NCBI RefSeq assembly: GCF_900067135.1
Contig: NZ_FJUR01000001.1
Span: 3,289,501-3,353,500 of the forward strand
Reading direction: 5' to 3'
Source of the DNA: Rhizobium sp. 9140
GTDB lineage: Bacteria > Pseudomonadota > Alphaproteobacteria > Rhizobiales > Rhizobiaceae
DNA: 64,000 bases
Below, one piece after another: positions 19,109-28,467 of the stretch. The notes under the pieces were generated by a model. That model saw only the letters and a list, made by a program, of their open reading frames with translations, did not search any database and was not told the origin of the DNA. The position numbers and the translations under genes are program-made. How positions within the stretch are numbered: position 1 is the first letter of the stretch; each line of letters starts with the position of its first letter.

Positions 19109-19531
19109 TCAGGCGACCTTGACCGGTACTTCCGTCGAGGTGCGCATGGCGTGGCTATAGGGGCAGACGATATGCGCGGCGGCAACCAGCTTTTCCGCGG
19201 TTTCGCGGTCAAGGCCGGGAATGTCGACGAGGAGCGACACGTCGATGCCGAAGCCGGTGCCGTCATCGCGCGGGCCGATGCCAACCGTCGCGGTGACCTT
19301 GGTTTCTTCCGGAACCTTGATCTTTTCCTTGCCCGCCACATTCTTCAAGGCACCGAGGAAGCAGGCGGAATAGCCGGCTGCGAAGAGCTGCTCGGGGTTC
19401 GTGCCCGTGGCGCCATCGCCGCCGAGTTCCTTTGGAACGGTCAGCACGACGTCGAGCACGCCGTTCTCGGACACGGCGCGACCTGCACGGCCGCCGGTGG
19501 CAGAAGCTTTGGTGGTGTAGAGAATAGCCAT
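19109..19531 (-). CDS. ohr: Organic hydroperoxide reductase Ohr
   Basis: A 140-residue OsmC/Ohr protein that reduces fatty-acid and other organic hydroperoxides using lipoyl groups as reductant. The peroxidatic and resolving cysteines are present as Cys57 (AAGYSACFLGAL) and Cys123 (HIVCPYSHAM), with the Ohr-specific TNPEQLFAAGY. Start at ATG 19531. It is divergent from the MarR-type regulator ohrR across a 138-base spacer with an AT-rich inverted repeat, the standard arrangement for peroxide-controlled expression. Confidence 0.95.
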   Translation of the reverse strand: MAILYTTKASATGGRAGRAVSENGVLDVVLTVPKELGGDGATGTNPEQLFAAGYSACFLGALKNVAGKEKIKVPEETKVTATVGIGPRDDGTGFGIDVSLLVDIPGLDRETAEKLVAAAHIVCPYSHAMRTSTEVPVKVA

Positions 19532-19602
19532 TGGGGTCTCCTGTCGTCGCTTTCGACGCGTTTCATGAAGAAGATCTACTGTCTTCCCCATCTTTGTAGC
19601 GT

Positions 19603-19630
19603 AAAATTTAATTGCACGCAACTGAATTTT
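19603..19630. promoter_or_regulatory. Candidate OhrR operator
   Basis: An inverted repeat with arms AAAATTTAATT and AACTGAATTTT (9 of 11 positions symmetric) around the spacer GCACGC, within the ohr-ohrR spacer. Further palindromic sequence GCAAATTGC lies immediately to the right (19631-19639). OhrR proteins bind AT-rich dyads containing AATT/TTGCA-like half-sites, so this is the expected autoregulatory and ohr-controlling site. Confidence 0.75.
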
Positions 19631-19669
19631 GCAAATTGCATTTCTAGCCAAAACCTGTAGGATGCGGGC

Positions 19670-20161
19670 ATGGAAAAGATGAAGGCGATGGCGAACGGAG
19701 ATGCGGTACAAGTGGTGCCCTTTGCCGTCCCTTTGCCGGTGGACGACCAGCTCTGCTTCGCGGTCTATTCGCTCTCCCACGCGTTCAACCGGACCTACAA
19801 GCCGCTGCTCGACCGCTTCGGTCTCACATATCCGCAATATCTCGTCCTTCTCGCATTGTGGGAGCACAGGACGATGACGGTGAAGCAGATCGGGGAACAG
19901 TTGGGGCTCGATTCCGGCACGCTCTCCCCTCTCCTCAAGCGTCTGGATGCCGCCGGCCTCGTCAGTCGCACCCGCGACCGCAAGGACGAGCGGCAGGTCA
20001 ACATCTCCCTGACCGAAAAGGGCGAGGCCCTGCAGGCGGAGGCTGGCCATGTGCAAACGGCCATCGGCAGCGCGATCGGCTGCAGTACCGATGAGGCGCG
20101 CGCGTTGCGGCGCGTGCTGGAAGCGCTGACCCGGAGACTTTCCCAACCGGGGCTTTCCTAG
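19670..20161 (+). CDS. ohrR: MarR-family organic peroxide sensor OhrR
   Basis: A 163-residue winged-helix repressor. The sensing cysteine is Cys29 in DDQLCFAVYSLSH, the position oxidised by organic hydroperoxides in OhrR. The helix-turn-helix spans MTVKQIGEQLGLDSGTLSPLLKRLDAAGLV and the wing is RTRDRKDERQVNISLTEKG. The C-terminal part has a further cysteine (AIGCSTDEA), which might serve as partner in a two-cysteine mechanism. It is divergent from its target ohr. Confidence 0.94.
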   Translation: MEKMKAMANGDAVQVVPFAVPLPVDDQLCFAVYSLSHAFNRTYKPLLDRFGLTYPQYLVLLALWEHRTMTVKQIGEQLGLDSGTLSPLLKRLDAAGLVSRTRDRKDERQVNISLTEKGEALQAEAGHVQTAIGSAIGCSTDEARALRRVLEALTRRLSQPGLS

Positions 20162-20291
20162 CCAAAAGAGACGGCAGACGCCGGCTGATACCCTTCCTGC
20201 GCACAACACGTTCCACAACGATCCGTTGACGCCACCCGTATGCCGTGATCTCTTCGGTCGAGAGGGACGAAGCGGAGGGTGCCCCAGGGAA

Positions 20292-22316
20292 ATGGTTCGC
20301 GCGCACGCGAGGGAGGAACGCGAGGCCCGACAAAGCGAGGGCACGCACCCGCACGACGGAAACCGATCTCGTTCGACGCCGGATCGACGGGCCTTGGATC
20401 CGCTGGCCCGCGTGAACTGGCACAAGGCTGGCATGGCGGCGGCCTGGTTCTGCGTCCTCGTCGGTACAGGCATCGGCAGTCTCTGGCTTCTGAAGTCCGA
20501 GCACGTCGCCGACACGCTGCCCGTTCTTTTCCGCATGCAGTTCAACACCGCCATCAACTTCGTTCTGTCCGGCCTTGCCGTGGCCACTCTCCTTTCCGGT
20601 GCGGGCCGGATCGCAACCGGCCTCGCGATCGCCGTCATGCTCATCAGCCTCGCCTTCCTGCTGGAGCCGCTCATTCACACCGGGCACCCGCTCGACACGC
20701 TGCTGATCGATCCCTTCCGCCAGACGGGACCCCATCCCGGGCATCTGGCAAGCGGCACGGCGCTCTCCTTCCTTCTGATCGGGGTCTGCATCCTCATCAG
20801 CGCCGTGACAGGCAGGCCGACACTTCTGCGCGTCGTTCTCGCCGCCACCGTGTTCATGGCAGCCGCTGCCACGCTGATCGGATATGGCCTGCAACTCGTC
20901 ACAGAAAGCGACTGGCCGCGCTACGGACACATGTCGCCGCACACCGCCCTTTGTTTCGCAGCACTCGCCCTCCCCCTGATCTTCCTGCGCGTGGAAGAGC
21001 TCGACTACGACGCCTCGACCATCGCCGCCATGCTCGGCGCCGCAAGCTATCTCCTGCTCCTGGCCCTCACGCTGCTCGACCTGCAGGACGCCTTCGAGGG
21101 CAGCAGCCCCCCGGTCAGCATCAATCCAGACGGAAAGCCGGCATCGCAGGCGATCCTCGCCGGCCTGCTCGTGGTCTCCGGCATCGTCTATGCCAGCCTC
21201 ATCGTCTACGCTTTTCGCAGCGCACAGCGCTCTCGCGCCATCGCTCTGCAGCTGCGCGAGAGCCAGGAGCGCATGAGCGCCATCATCGACACCGCGGCGG
21301 ACGGGATCGTCACCGTCAATGCCCGCGGCACGGTTCTTTCAGCGAACCACGCCATGGAAACGATCTTCGGCTATCGCAGCGAAGACATGCTCGGACGCGA
21401 CGTCCGCACGCTCATTCCGGACCTTCTACCGGCAGCGGGAAACGACGATCACACGACGGACATCGCCTGCACCGCGCGAGAGGTCGAGGGCACGCGCCGC
21501 AACGGCATCCGCTTTCCCCTCGACCTCTCCGTCGCCCGGATCGAGCTCGACCGCACCGTGCTCTACAGCGGTATCATCCGCGATATCTCGCAGCGAAAGC
21601 AGCACGAGCAGGAGATCCTGGATGTCAATGCCGAACTCGAGGCGTTCGCCTGGCGCACCTCCCACGACCTGCGCGCCCCGATCGCGTCCTCCATCGGCCT
21701 CACCGCGATCATGCGCGACATGATTGGCCTGCAAGCCCCCACGACGCAGCTCGTCCCGGTCATCGGACGGCTGGAACGCGGGCTGCAGAAGCTCGACGGG
21801 CTGATCGAAAACATCATCCAGCTGAAACGCAGCCGCCTGCTGGACGAGGCCGCAACCTCCGTACCTCTGGCCTCCACGGTGCAGGAGACCATCGAGCGAC
21901 TGCGCTTCATCGACCCGGAACGGCAGGTCTCCTTCGTGGTCGATATTCCCGAAGCAATCGTCATCCGGACCAAGCTGGCCCGTCTCCGGATGATCCTCGA
22001 CAATCTCATCTCGAACGCCATCAAATATGCCGATCCCGACGAAGCGACGTGCCGCGTGACCGTGGATGCTGTGCTCACCGGCGACGGATGGCTGGAACTC
22101 TGCGTGTCCGACAATGGCCTCGGTCTTGGAGAGGGCGACGAGACCGGCCTGTTCCAGATGTTCAAGCGTTTCCACCCGTCAAAGGCCGACGGCTGCGGCC
22201 TCGGTCTGTACATCGTGAAGACGAGCGTCGAGCATCTCGGCGGCACCGTGGCTTACATCCGGCTCGACAAGGGCAGCCGGTTCGTCATACGCTTGCCCCA
22301 GAGGAACGACGCATGA
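20292..22316 (+). CDS. Membrane-bound PAS sensor histidine kinase
   Basis: A 674-residue sensor. The N-terminal half (about 40-300) holds roughly eight hydrophobic helices in a MASE-like arrangement. A PAS domain follows (about 323-440, SAIIDTAADGIVTVNARG), then the phosphoacceptor His458 in TSHDLRAPIASSIG, and the ATPase domain with DNLISNAIKYAD, SDNGLGLGEGDE and GCGLGLYIVKT. The first ATG is at 20292 with AGGGA very close; a TTG at 20226 would add 22 residues. The stop overlaps the response regulator as ATGA, so the pair is a two-component system with unknown signal. Confidence 0.9.
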   Translation: MVRAHAREEREARQSEGTHPHDGNRSRSTPDRRALDPLARVNWHKAGMAAAWFCVLVGTGIGSLWLLKSEHVADTLPVLFRMQFNTAINFVLSGLAVATLLSGAGRIATGLAIAVMLISLAFLLEPLIHTGHPLDTLLIDPFRQTGPHPGHLASGTALSFLLIGVCILISAVTGRPTLLRVVLAATVFMAAAATLIGYGLQLVTESDWPRYGHMSPHTALCFAALALPLIFLRVEELDYDASTIAAMLGAASYLLLLALTLLDLQDAFEGSSPPVSINPDGKPASQAILAGLLVVSGIVYASLIVYAFRSAQRSRAIALQLRESQERMSAIIDTAADGIVTVNARGTVLSANHAMETIFGYRSEDMLGRDVRTLIPDLLPAAGNDDHTTDIACTAREVEGTRRNGIRFPLDLSVARIELDRTVLYSGIIRDISQRKQHEQEILDVNAELEAFAWRTSHDLRAPIASSIGLTAIMRDMIGLQAPTTQLVPVIGRLERGLQKLDGLIENIIQLKRSRLLDEAATSVPLASTVQETIERLRFIDPERQVSFVVDIPEAIVIRTKLARLRMILDNLISNAIKYADPDEATCRVTVDAVLTGDGWLELCVSDNGLGLGEGDETGLFQMFKRFHPSKADGCGLGLYIVKTSVEHLGGTVAYIRLDKGSRFVIRLPQRNDA

Positions 22317-22711
22317 CCATCGGCTCACTCCTGATCATCGACGACGATGAGACGGATCTCTTCATCTGCGGCTATACCATCCAGCGCTTCGACCCCGACA
22401 TCAAGATCGTGCAGGCGATGAACGGCCGCGAGGGTTTGGATATGCTGCGCCGGGAACGGCCGGACGCGATCATTCTCGACATCAACATGCCGGTCATGAA
22501 TGGCTTCGAATTTCTCGAAAGCTACGCTCGCGATTTCGTCCGCCAGTTCAGCGACCCCGTCCCGCTGGTCGTCATGCTTACCAGCTCGCACCTCGGCGCC
22601 GACCGGCGCAAGGCGCTGCAGTATGATTTCGTGAAGCGTTATTTCCAAAAGCCGCTGACATCGGACAATCTGAAGGCGCTGGCCGAAATTATCGAGACGG
22701 GCCGGCACTGA
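22313..22711 (+). CDS. Single-domain response regulator (CheY-like)
   Basis: A 132-residue receiver domain with no output domain. Acidic pocket Asp10-Asp11-Asp12, phosphoacceptor Asp56 in IILDINMPVMNG, Thr90 in VVMLTSS, Lys113 in FQKPL. It is translationally coupled to the kinase by a four-base overlap and is the obvious phosphorylation partner. The sequence resembles the Rcp/PilH-like regulators found after light- or redox-sensing kinases. The output target must lie elsewhere. Confidence 0.92.
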   Translation: MTIGSLLIIDDDETDLFICGYTIQRFDPDIKIVQAMNGREGLDMLRRERPDAIILDINMPVMNGFEFLESYARDFVRQFSDPVPLVVMLTSSHLGADRRKALQYDFVKRYFQKPLTSDNLKALAEIIETGRH

Positions 22712-22732
22712 CATATAGCACTGACGCACAGC

Positions 22733-22756
22733 AAAAAGCCGGCGGAGACCGCCGGC
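22733..22756 (-). terminator. Intrinsic terminator of the L,D-transpeptidase gene
   Basis: On the minus strand, a perfect eight-base-pair GC stem (GCCGGCGG with CCGCCGGC, three-base loop) is followed by TTTTT. It lies 30 bases after the stop codon of the transpeptidase gene. Confidence 0.85.
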
Positions 22757-22785
22757 CATGCCTTTCGCAACACACCCGTCGAATG

Positions 22786-23586
22786 TCAGACGACGAGGAT
22801 CGGCGACTTTGTCCGCACGCGATCGTAAAGATCGATGACGTCCTGATTGATCAGGCGAACGCAGCCGGAGGAGACCGCCTTGCCGATCGACTGCCATTCC
22901 GGCGAGCCGTGCAGGCGGTAGAGCGTGTCCTGACCGTCCTTGAAGATGTACATGGCGCGCGCGCCGAGCGGGTTCGATAGGCCCGGCTCCATGCCGCCGT
23001 TCTCGATGGAATAGGCGGCGAGATGCGGCTGGCGCGCGACCATCTCGTTCGGCGGCTTCCAGCGCGGCCATTTCTGCTTCCACTGGATGACGCCGCGGCC
23101 GGACCAGGCAAAGCCTTCGCGGCCGATGCCGACGCCGTAGCGCATGGCACGTCCGCCCGGCTCGGTCAGATAGAGAAACCGGTCCTGCGTATCCACGATG
23201 ATCGTACCCGGCGCTTCGCCGAAGGGATCGGCGACCTCCTGGCGGTAGAAGCGCGGATCGATCTCCTGAAAGGGCACCGCCGGGATGGCGTAGCCACCAT
23301 CGACGACCGGGCCGTAAATGCTGGCGGCATAGGCCGAGCGCGGCGGCAGGCCGGTCATGTAGCCGGCGTTCTGCGGCTGACCGAAGGGCGGATAGCTGCC
23401 GTTGGCGGGCGCAAAGCGGTTGTCGAATTCCGGGTTGCGGAAATAGGGCCGGGTTTCGGAATTGAAGCTGGGGGTGTTGGAAGTGCTGTTGCAGGCCGAC
23501 AGCGCAGCCGTTGCAGCGGCCACGCCGGTCAGGTTCAGAAACTGACGGCGAGACAGAGGGGACGTCGGAGGCTTGAGCGGGCTCAT
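22786..23586 (-). CDS. L,D-transpeptidase (YkuD), Tat-type lipoprotein signal
   Basis: A 266-residue cell-envelope enzyme that forms 3-3 peptidoglycan crosslinks or attaches proteins to peptidoglycan. The catalytic motif HGSPEWQSIGKAVSSGCVRL is complete (His, Ser, Gly, nucleophile Cys, Arg). The N-terminus combines a twin-arginine motif (SRRQFLNLTG) with a lipobox LSAC ending in the cysteine at about residue 32, so a folded lipoprotein export route is suggested. An Asn/Pro/Tyr-rich linker of about 90 residues precedes the YkuD domain. Start at ATG 23586; a TTG at 23616 is possible. Confidence 0.93.
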   Translation of the reverse strand: MSPLKPPTSPLSRRQFLNLTGVAAATAALSACNSTSNTPSFNSETRPYFRNPEFDNRFAPANGSYPPFGQPQNAGYMTGLPPRSAYAASIYGPVVDGGYAIPAVPFQEIDPRFYRQEVADPFGEAPGTIIVDTQDRFLYLTEPGGRAMRYGVGIGREGFAWSGRGVIQWKQKWPRWKPPNEMVARQPHLAAYSIENGGMEPGLSNPLGARAMYIFKDGQDTLYRLHGSPEWQSIGKAVSSGCVRLINQDVIDLYDRVRTKSPILVV

Positions 23587-23872
23587 AAGGGGGCGGACTT
23601 CCGGTTGACGCGACAATCATGATCCGTTTTGCCGATCGCGCCGGTCCGTTGGGAGGACGGGCCTGCGCATTCGGCTTCAACGAGCACAACAGCCAAGCTA
23701 GTGCGCGGCAAACGCAGGAAAAGCAGGCTGCAACGGGTTTTTGACGACCGTTGCAACTTTGCATCCATCCGCTGCCGGCGGTTGTCGCCCTTTATGGCAG
23801 AGACGTGCTGGCGCGAGGCTTGCCGCGCGACGGGAGCATAGAAGAGCAGCCAGCATCAGGCCGATTACGCTA

Positions 23873-26209
23873 TCAGGCACTCACTGCGTCGAGAACTCTG
23901 CCCCTGTCGAGCTGCGTCACGAAGGCGGACGGCGGCAGCGGACGGCTGACCCAGTAGCCCTGGATCTCGTTACAGCCGGCATCTCGCAGGAAATCGAGCT
24001 GTTCCTGCGTCTCGACGCCCTCGGCGATCACATCGAGCTTGAGCTTCTGCGCCAGCGAGATGATCGCCGCCGTGATCGCCATGTCGTCCTCGTCATCCGG
24101 GATGTCCTTGACGAAGGAGCGGTCGATCTTCAGGCGGCGGACGGGAAAGCGCTTGAGCGCGCTGAGGCTGGAATAGCCGGTGCCGAAATCGTCGATGGCC
24201 AGCCGCACGCCGAGCGCTTCCAGCTCATGCATGGTGGCGATCGCCTGCGGCACATCCTGCATGATCAGGCTTTCGGTCAGCTCGAGCTCCAGGAACTGCG
24301 GGTCGAGGCCGGTCTCTGTCAGCGTCCGGGCCACGCGGGAGACCCAGGCCTTCTCCGCGAACTGACGCGCCGACACGTTGACGCTGACGATCAGGCGCGG
24401 CAGGCCGGCATCCTGCCATGCCCGGTTCTGGCGACAGGCGGCATCCAGCACCCATTCGCCGATCTCGACGATCAATCCCGTCTCTTCCGCCAGCGGTACG
24501 AATTCGCACGGAGAGACCAGACCCCGTTGCGGATGGTTCCAGCGCAGCAGCGCTTCGGCGGCGAAGATGCGGCCCGATGCGAGATTGAGCTGCGGCTGGT
24601 AGTGGAGCACGAATTCGTTCTGTTCCAGCGCCTGGCGCAGGGCCTCGACCCGCAGCAGTTTCGCATGCGCGGCATCCGCCATCTCGGACGAGAAGAGCTT
24701 GAGATTGTTGCGCCCGAGCGCTTTGGCCCGATACATCGCAGCATCCGCGTTGGCGAGCAGCTCGCCGGTGCTTTCCCCCTGCTCCGGATAGCACACGACG
24801 CCCATGCTGCAGGTGACCTGCAAGGTCTGCCCGGCAAGCGTCATCGGACGGGCGATGGCGCTGCGGATGCCTTCGAAGCGCGCAAGCACGACCTCCCGGT
24901 CGGCCTGGAGGCCCGTGAGGAGAATAATGAACTCGTCGCCGCCGACACGGATGATCATGTCGCCCTTGCGCACGCACAGGCTCATGCGCTGCGCGACGTT
25001 GCGCAGCAGTTCGTCGCCGGCATTGTGGCCGAGGCTGTCATTGACGAGCTTGAAATTGTCGAGATCGAGGAAGGCAAGCGCCACCCACTCGCCCTTCTCC
25101 CGCGCATCCGTCATAGCCTTTTCCATGTGCCCGTCGAGCATGATGCGGTTCGGCAATCCGGTCAAAGCATCGTGATGCGCCATGAAATGGATGCGTTCGG
25201 CCGCCTCGCGACGTTCGATGGCGATCCCGGCCAGACGCGCGGCCATGGCGATGAGGTCGCGGACCGGATCTGCCGGCAAACCGACCGTCTTCGCATAGAG
25301 CGCGAAGGTGCCGAGCACCTTGCCATGGAACGACAGAAGCGGCGCCGCCCAGCAGGCGCGATATCCGAAAGGCTTCACGAAATCGACATGGGACGCCCAT
25401 AGCGGATCGTTCAGGATATCGCCGACGAAGACGGACTCGCCGAGAAAGGCGGCCGTACCGCAGGAGCCGTTGTTCGGTCCGATCGGAAAGCCTTCGAGCG
25501 CGGCCGCATAGATGGGATCAAGACCGGGCGCCACGCCCTTCAGGAGCCGCTGTCCGTCCTCCGTCAGCATATAGACGGCGCCCTGCACACCTGGCACATG
25601 CGCCTCGATCATCAGGATCAGTTCGTGGAAGAGATCCGGCAGCGGCGTATCCTTGGCGATCATCTCCAGCACGCGCGTCTGCCCGATCATCAGCTGTTCG
25701 GCACGCTTGCGGTCGGTGATATCACGGGAGACGCCGACGGTGCCGATCGTCCGGCCGAGCTTGTCGCGCAATGGCACCTTCGACGTCATCAGCCAGCGCT
25801 CGCAACCGTTCTCGACGGCCGCGCGCTCCTCCATGCCGATGATCGGCTCGCCGCTCGTAATGACCTGCCGTTCGCCTTCGGTGATCCGGGCAGCGATTGC
25901 GTCGTCGTGCAGATCGAAGTCGGTCAGTCCCACGATCTGATGCATCTCGGTAAAGCCGTTGTCCCGCACCGTCGCCTCGTTGGCGATGAGAAAGCGACCC
26001 TCCAGATCCTTGGCGTAGATGTAATCCGGAATGTGATTGACCATCGTTTCGAGCCAGTAATGGCGTTCGGCGATGTCGGTGCGCGGGCCGTAGAGGCGGG
26101 CGGCTTCATTGGCGAGCCGGCGCGTCGCCTCGATCAGGCGCTGCGTATGGTCGTCGCCCGAAGGACTTTCGGAGATCGTGCTGCGTCCGCGTTGGGTCGT
26201 TTTGCTCAA
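23873..26209 (-). CDS. PAS-GAF-GGDEF-EAL cyclic-di-GMP signalling protein
   Basis: A 778-residue soluble protein. Order: PAS (about 45-170, with IPDYIYAKDLEGRFLIANEA), GAF (about 175-340, GSCGTAAFLGESVFVGDI and CWAAPLLS), GGDEF (about 350-510, VGGDEF intact), EAL (about 520-770, AEALLRWNHPQ, DDFGTGYSSL, EGVET intact). It could both make and cleave c-di-GMP. The only start near the domain boundary is TTG at 26209 with GGGAGAAAG just before it. Divergent from the beta-helix gene. Confidence 0.92.
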   Translation of the reverse strand: MSKTTQRGRSTISESPSGDDHTQRLIEATRRLANEAARLYGPRTDIAERHYWLETMVNHIPDYIYAKDLEGRFLIANEATVRDNGFTEMHQIVGLTDFDLHDDAIAARITEGERQVITSGEPIIGMEERAAVENGCERWLMTSKVPLRDKLGRTIGTVGVSRDITDRKRAEQLMIGQTRVLEMIAKDTPLPDLFHELILMIEAHVPGVQGAVYMLTEDGQRLLKGVAPGLDPIYAAALEGFPIGPNNGSCGTAAFLGESVFVGDILNDPLWASHVDFVKPFGYRACWAAPLLSFHGKVLGTFALYAKTVGLPADPVRDLIAMAARLAGIAIERREAAERIHFMAHHDALTGLPNRIMLDGHMEKAMTDAREKGEWVALAFLDLDNFKLVNDSLGHNAGDELLRNVAQRMSLCVRKGDMIIRVGGDEFIILLTGLQADREVVLARFEGIRSAIARPMTLAGQTLQVTCSMGVVCYPEQGESTGELLANADAAMYRAKALGRNNLKLFSSEMADAAHAKLLRVEALRQALEQNEFVLHYQPQLNLASGRIFAAEALLRWNHPQRGLVSPCEFVPLAEETGLIVEIGEWVLDAACRQNRAWQDAGLPRLIVSVNVSARQFAEKAWVSRVARTLTETGLDPQFLELELTESLIMQDVPQAIATMHELEALGVRLAIDDFGTGYSSLSALKRFPVRRLKIDRSFVKDIPDDEDDMAITAAIISLAQKLKLDVIAEGVETQEQLDFLRDAGCNEIQGYWVSRPLPPSAFVTQLDRGRVLDAVSA

Positions 26210-26320
26210 GGCTTTCTCCCGCCAGTCATTGGCGTGCGCTGTCCGATACGAAGTGCTAACGGAAAGAAGTTATTCTTCCCTAAAGATGCCTGATCACCAG
26301 ACCCCTTCAGCGAACACGAC

Positions 26321-27679
26321 ATGATGACCCGCCGTACCCTTCTTTTCGCCCTGGCGAGCCTGCCGGTTTCCGTCGCCAGCACGCAGACGCGCGCGGCGTC
26401 GCTGCCGGACGGCTTTCGCGGCGCGCTCGACGCGGCCGACTTCGGCGTCCGGCCCGGCAAACGTGCCGATCAGTCGAAAGCGTTCCGGGCTCTCCTTGCC
26501 GAGGCCATCGAACGCCGAATGCCCGTCATGCTGCCGCCCGGCGACTACAGGCTGTCCGGGATCACCCTGCCCGACGGACTGACGCTGGCGGGCACGCCGG
26601 GCGCGACGCGGCTGATCGCCTCGGGTACAGGCCCGCTCCTGACAGCCGAAAACCTCGTCCGGTTGACGTTGACCGGACTGACGCTCGACGGTGATGGACA
26701 GATGGGCGACCCCGGACGCGGCCTCGTGGACCTCGACGGCATCGGGCGGCTGACAATCGACAATTGCGTGATATCGGGCCGCACGGCAGGTCATGGCCTG
26801 AACCTCAGGCGCAGCAGTGGCCGCATCCGCGACAACGACATCTCCGGCGTCCACGGTGTCGGCATCTTCGCCATCGACAGCCGCGGCCTGTCGATCACGG
26901 GCAACACCGTCGCAGACTGCGGCAATGGCGGCATCCTCGTCCACAGGTCGGAAGCCGGCCCCGACGGAACGCTCGTCTTGGGCAATCGCGTCTCCCGCAT
27001 TGCTTCCCGCGATGGCGGGACCGGTCAGAACGGCAACGGCATCAACATCTTTCGCGCGGGCGACGTCATCGTCTCCGGCAACCACGTGTCCGATTGCGCC
27101 CTGTCCGCCATCCGCGCCAACGCCGCCAACAACGTGCTGATCTCGACCAACCAGTGCCTGCGCTCCGGCGAAACCGCCATCTACTCCGAATTCGGCTTTC
27201 AGGGCGCCATGGTCACCGGCAACGTTATCGACACCGCCGCCAACGGCATTTCCATCGTCAACTTCGATGTCGGCGGAAGGCTCGCGACCGTCGGGCAGAA
27301 CGTCATCCGCAATATTACCGGCATCGGCCCCTATGTCTCCGACGGCGCGGGCTTCGGTTTCGGCATTTCGGCCGAGGCCGACACTGTCGTGACCGGCAAC
27401 GTCATCGAGCAGGTGGCACGCTGGGCGCTGGTGCTGGGCTGGGGTCCCTATCTGCGCAACGTTTCCGTGACCGGCAACATCATCCGCGTCGCCCAACTCG
27501 GTTGTGGCGTGTCTGTTGCGGAAGGTGCCGGCACGGCGCTCATCACCGACAATCTCTTCGAAAACGTCGGAGACGCCATCCTCGGCTACCGCTGGACGGA
27601 GAAGGCCAGCGCCGACCTCGTGGACGGAACGACGGATGCGTTTCCGCATCTGACGGTGACGGGAAACCGCCGCGTGTGA
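26321..27679 (+). CDS. Tat-translocated parallel beta-helix repeat protein (TIGR03808 type)
   Basis: A 452-residue exported protein. The N-terminus has a short twin-arginine-like sequence (MTRRTLLFALASL) and a signal peptide ending near AAS. The rest is a run of right-handed beta-helix coils recognisable by repeated G-N-x-(V/I)-x-(D/N) turns (for example ITGNTVADCGNGGI, VSGNHVSDCALSAI, VTGNVIDTAANGIS), as in pectate-lyase-like folds. Length and pattern match the TIGR03808 family confined to rhizobia and relatives. No enzyme activity is known. The start could be the ATG at 26321 or the next codon. Confidence 0.85.
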   Translation: MMTRRTLLFALASLPVSVASTQTRAASLPDGFRGALDAADFGVRPGKRADQSKAFRALLAEAIERRMPVMLPPGDYRLSGITLPDGLTLAGTPGATRLIASGTGPLLTAENLVRLTLTGLTLDGDGQMGDPGRGLVDLDGIGRLTIDNCVISGRTAGHGLNLRRSSGRIRDNDISGVHGVGIFAIDSRGLSITGNTVADCGNGGILVHRSEAGPDGTLVLGNRVSRIASRDGGTGQNGNGINIFRAGDVIVSGNHVSDCALSAIRANAANNVLISTNQCLRSGETAIYSEFGFQGAMVTGNVIDTAANGISIVNFDVGGRLATVGQNVIRNITGIGPYVSDGAGFGFGISAEADTVVTGNVIEQVARWALVLGWGPYLRNVSVTGNIIRVAQLGCGVSVAEGAGTALITDNLFENVGDAILGYRWTEKASADLVDGTTDAFPHLTVTGNRRV

Positions 27680-27785
27680 GGCCACGAACCATCAGCAACA
27701 TTCATGCTTTGCATCAGCGCGCCGGTCTTCCATCCCCCGGCCGAAACGTTAGGCTCGCGCACAACATCAAGGTCTGGAGAATATC

Positions 27786-28445
27786 ATGCTGACCATCTAC
27801 GGGGTCTATCGGTCGCGGGCATCGCGCAACTACTGGATGGCCGGCGAACTGGGCATAGCGTTCCGCGCTGTGCCGGTCATCCAGGCGCGCCGGCTGGTCG
27901 ACCCGCTGACGGAGACGGCGCCGCTCAACACGCAGTCGCCGGCCTTCCTCGCTATCAATCCCCGGGGCAAGATCCCCGCGATCGACGATGACGGGCTGGT
28001 GCTGGCGGATTCGCTTGCCAACAACCTCTATCTTGCGCGCACATATGGCGGACCGCTCGCCGGAGCGGATGCCGCCGAGGACGGGCAGATCCTCGACTGG
28101 ACGCTGTGGGCCGCAACGGAAATCGAGCCCCACGCGGTCAAGATCGTGCTCGCCTATGACGCCGAGCCGAACGGCCCGGCGCGCGGCCGGGCTATCGTGG
28201 AGACCGCCACACAGGCGCTGGATAAGCACTTCGGCGTTCTGGAAGCCCGCCTTTCGCAGCATGCCCACATCGTCGGCGACCGTTTCACGGTGGCGGACCT
28301 CAACCTTGCGGAAGTTTTCCGCTACGCCCAGAGCCAGACGGCCCTGTTCGACAGGCATCCCGGTATCAAGGCCTGGATCGAGCGCTGCCAGTCGCGCCCG
28401 GCGTTCCGCGAGATGATGCGGGTGCGCGAAGCCGAGCCCGCCTAA
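27786..28445 (+). CDS. Glutathione S-transferase
   Basis: A 219-residue GST. The thioredoxin-like N-terminal domain (about 1-85) has SRASRNYWM in the active-site turn and the [19 protein letters not shown] glutathione-binding segment with the cis-proline. The all-helical C-terminal domain contains [16 protein letters not shown] with the capping Asp. GGAG precedes the ATG. The class is unclear; the substrate may be an electrophile from detoxification. Confidence 0.9.
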   Translation: MLTIYGVYRSRASRNYWMAGELGIAFRAVPVIQARRLVDPLTETAPLNTQSPAFLAINPRGKIPAIDDDGLVLADSLANNLYLARTYGGPLAGADAAEDGQILDWTLWAATEIEPHAVKIVLAYDAEPNGPARGRAIVETATQALDKHFGVLEARLSQHAHIVGDRFTVADLNLAEVFRYAQSQTALFDRHPGIKAWIERCQSRPAFREMMRVREAEPA

Positions 28446-28467
28446 AGGGCGGGAGCCGTTGCGGGGA

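Noticed and set aside
20279..22312. In-frame upstream extension of the response regulator through the kinase gene
   Set aside because: Reads the kinase gene in another frame as Arg/His-rich sequence; the regulator begins at ATG 22313 where the receiver domain begins.
23741..25402. Plus-strand ORF of 553 codons
   Set aside because: Antisense to the PAS-GAF-GGDEF-EAL gene, no recognisable domain or ribosome site.
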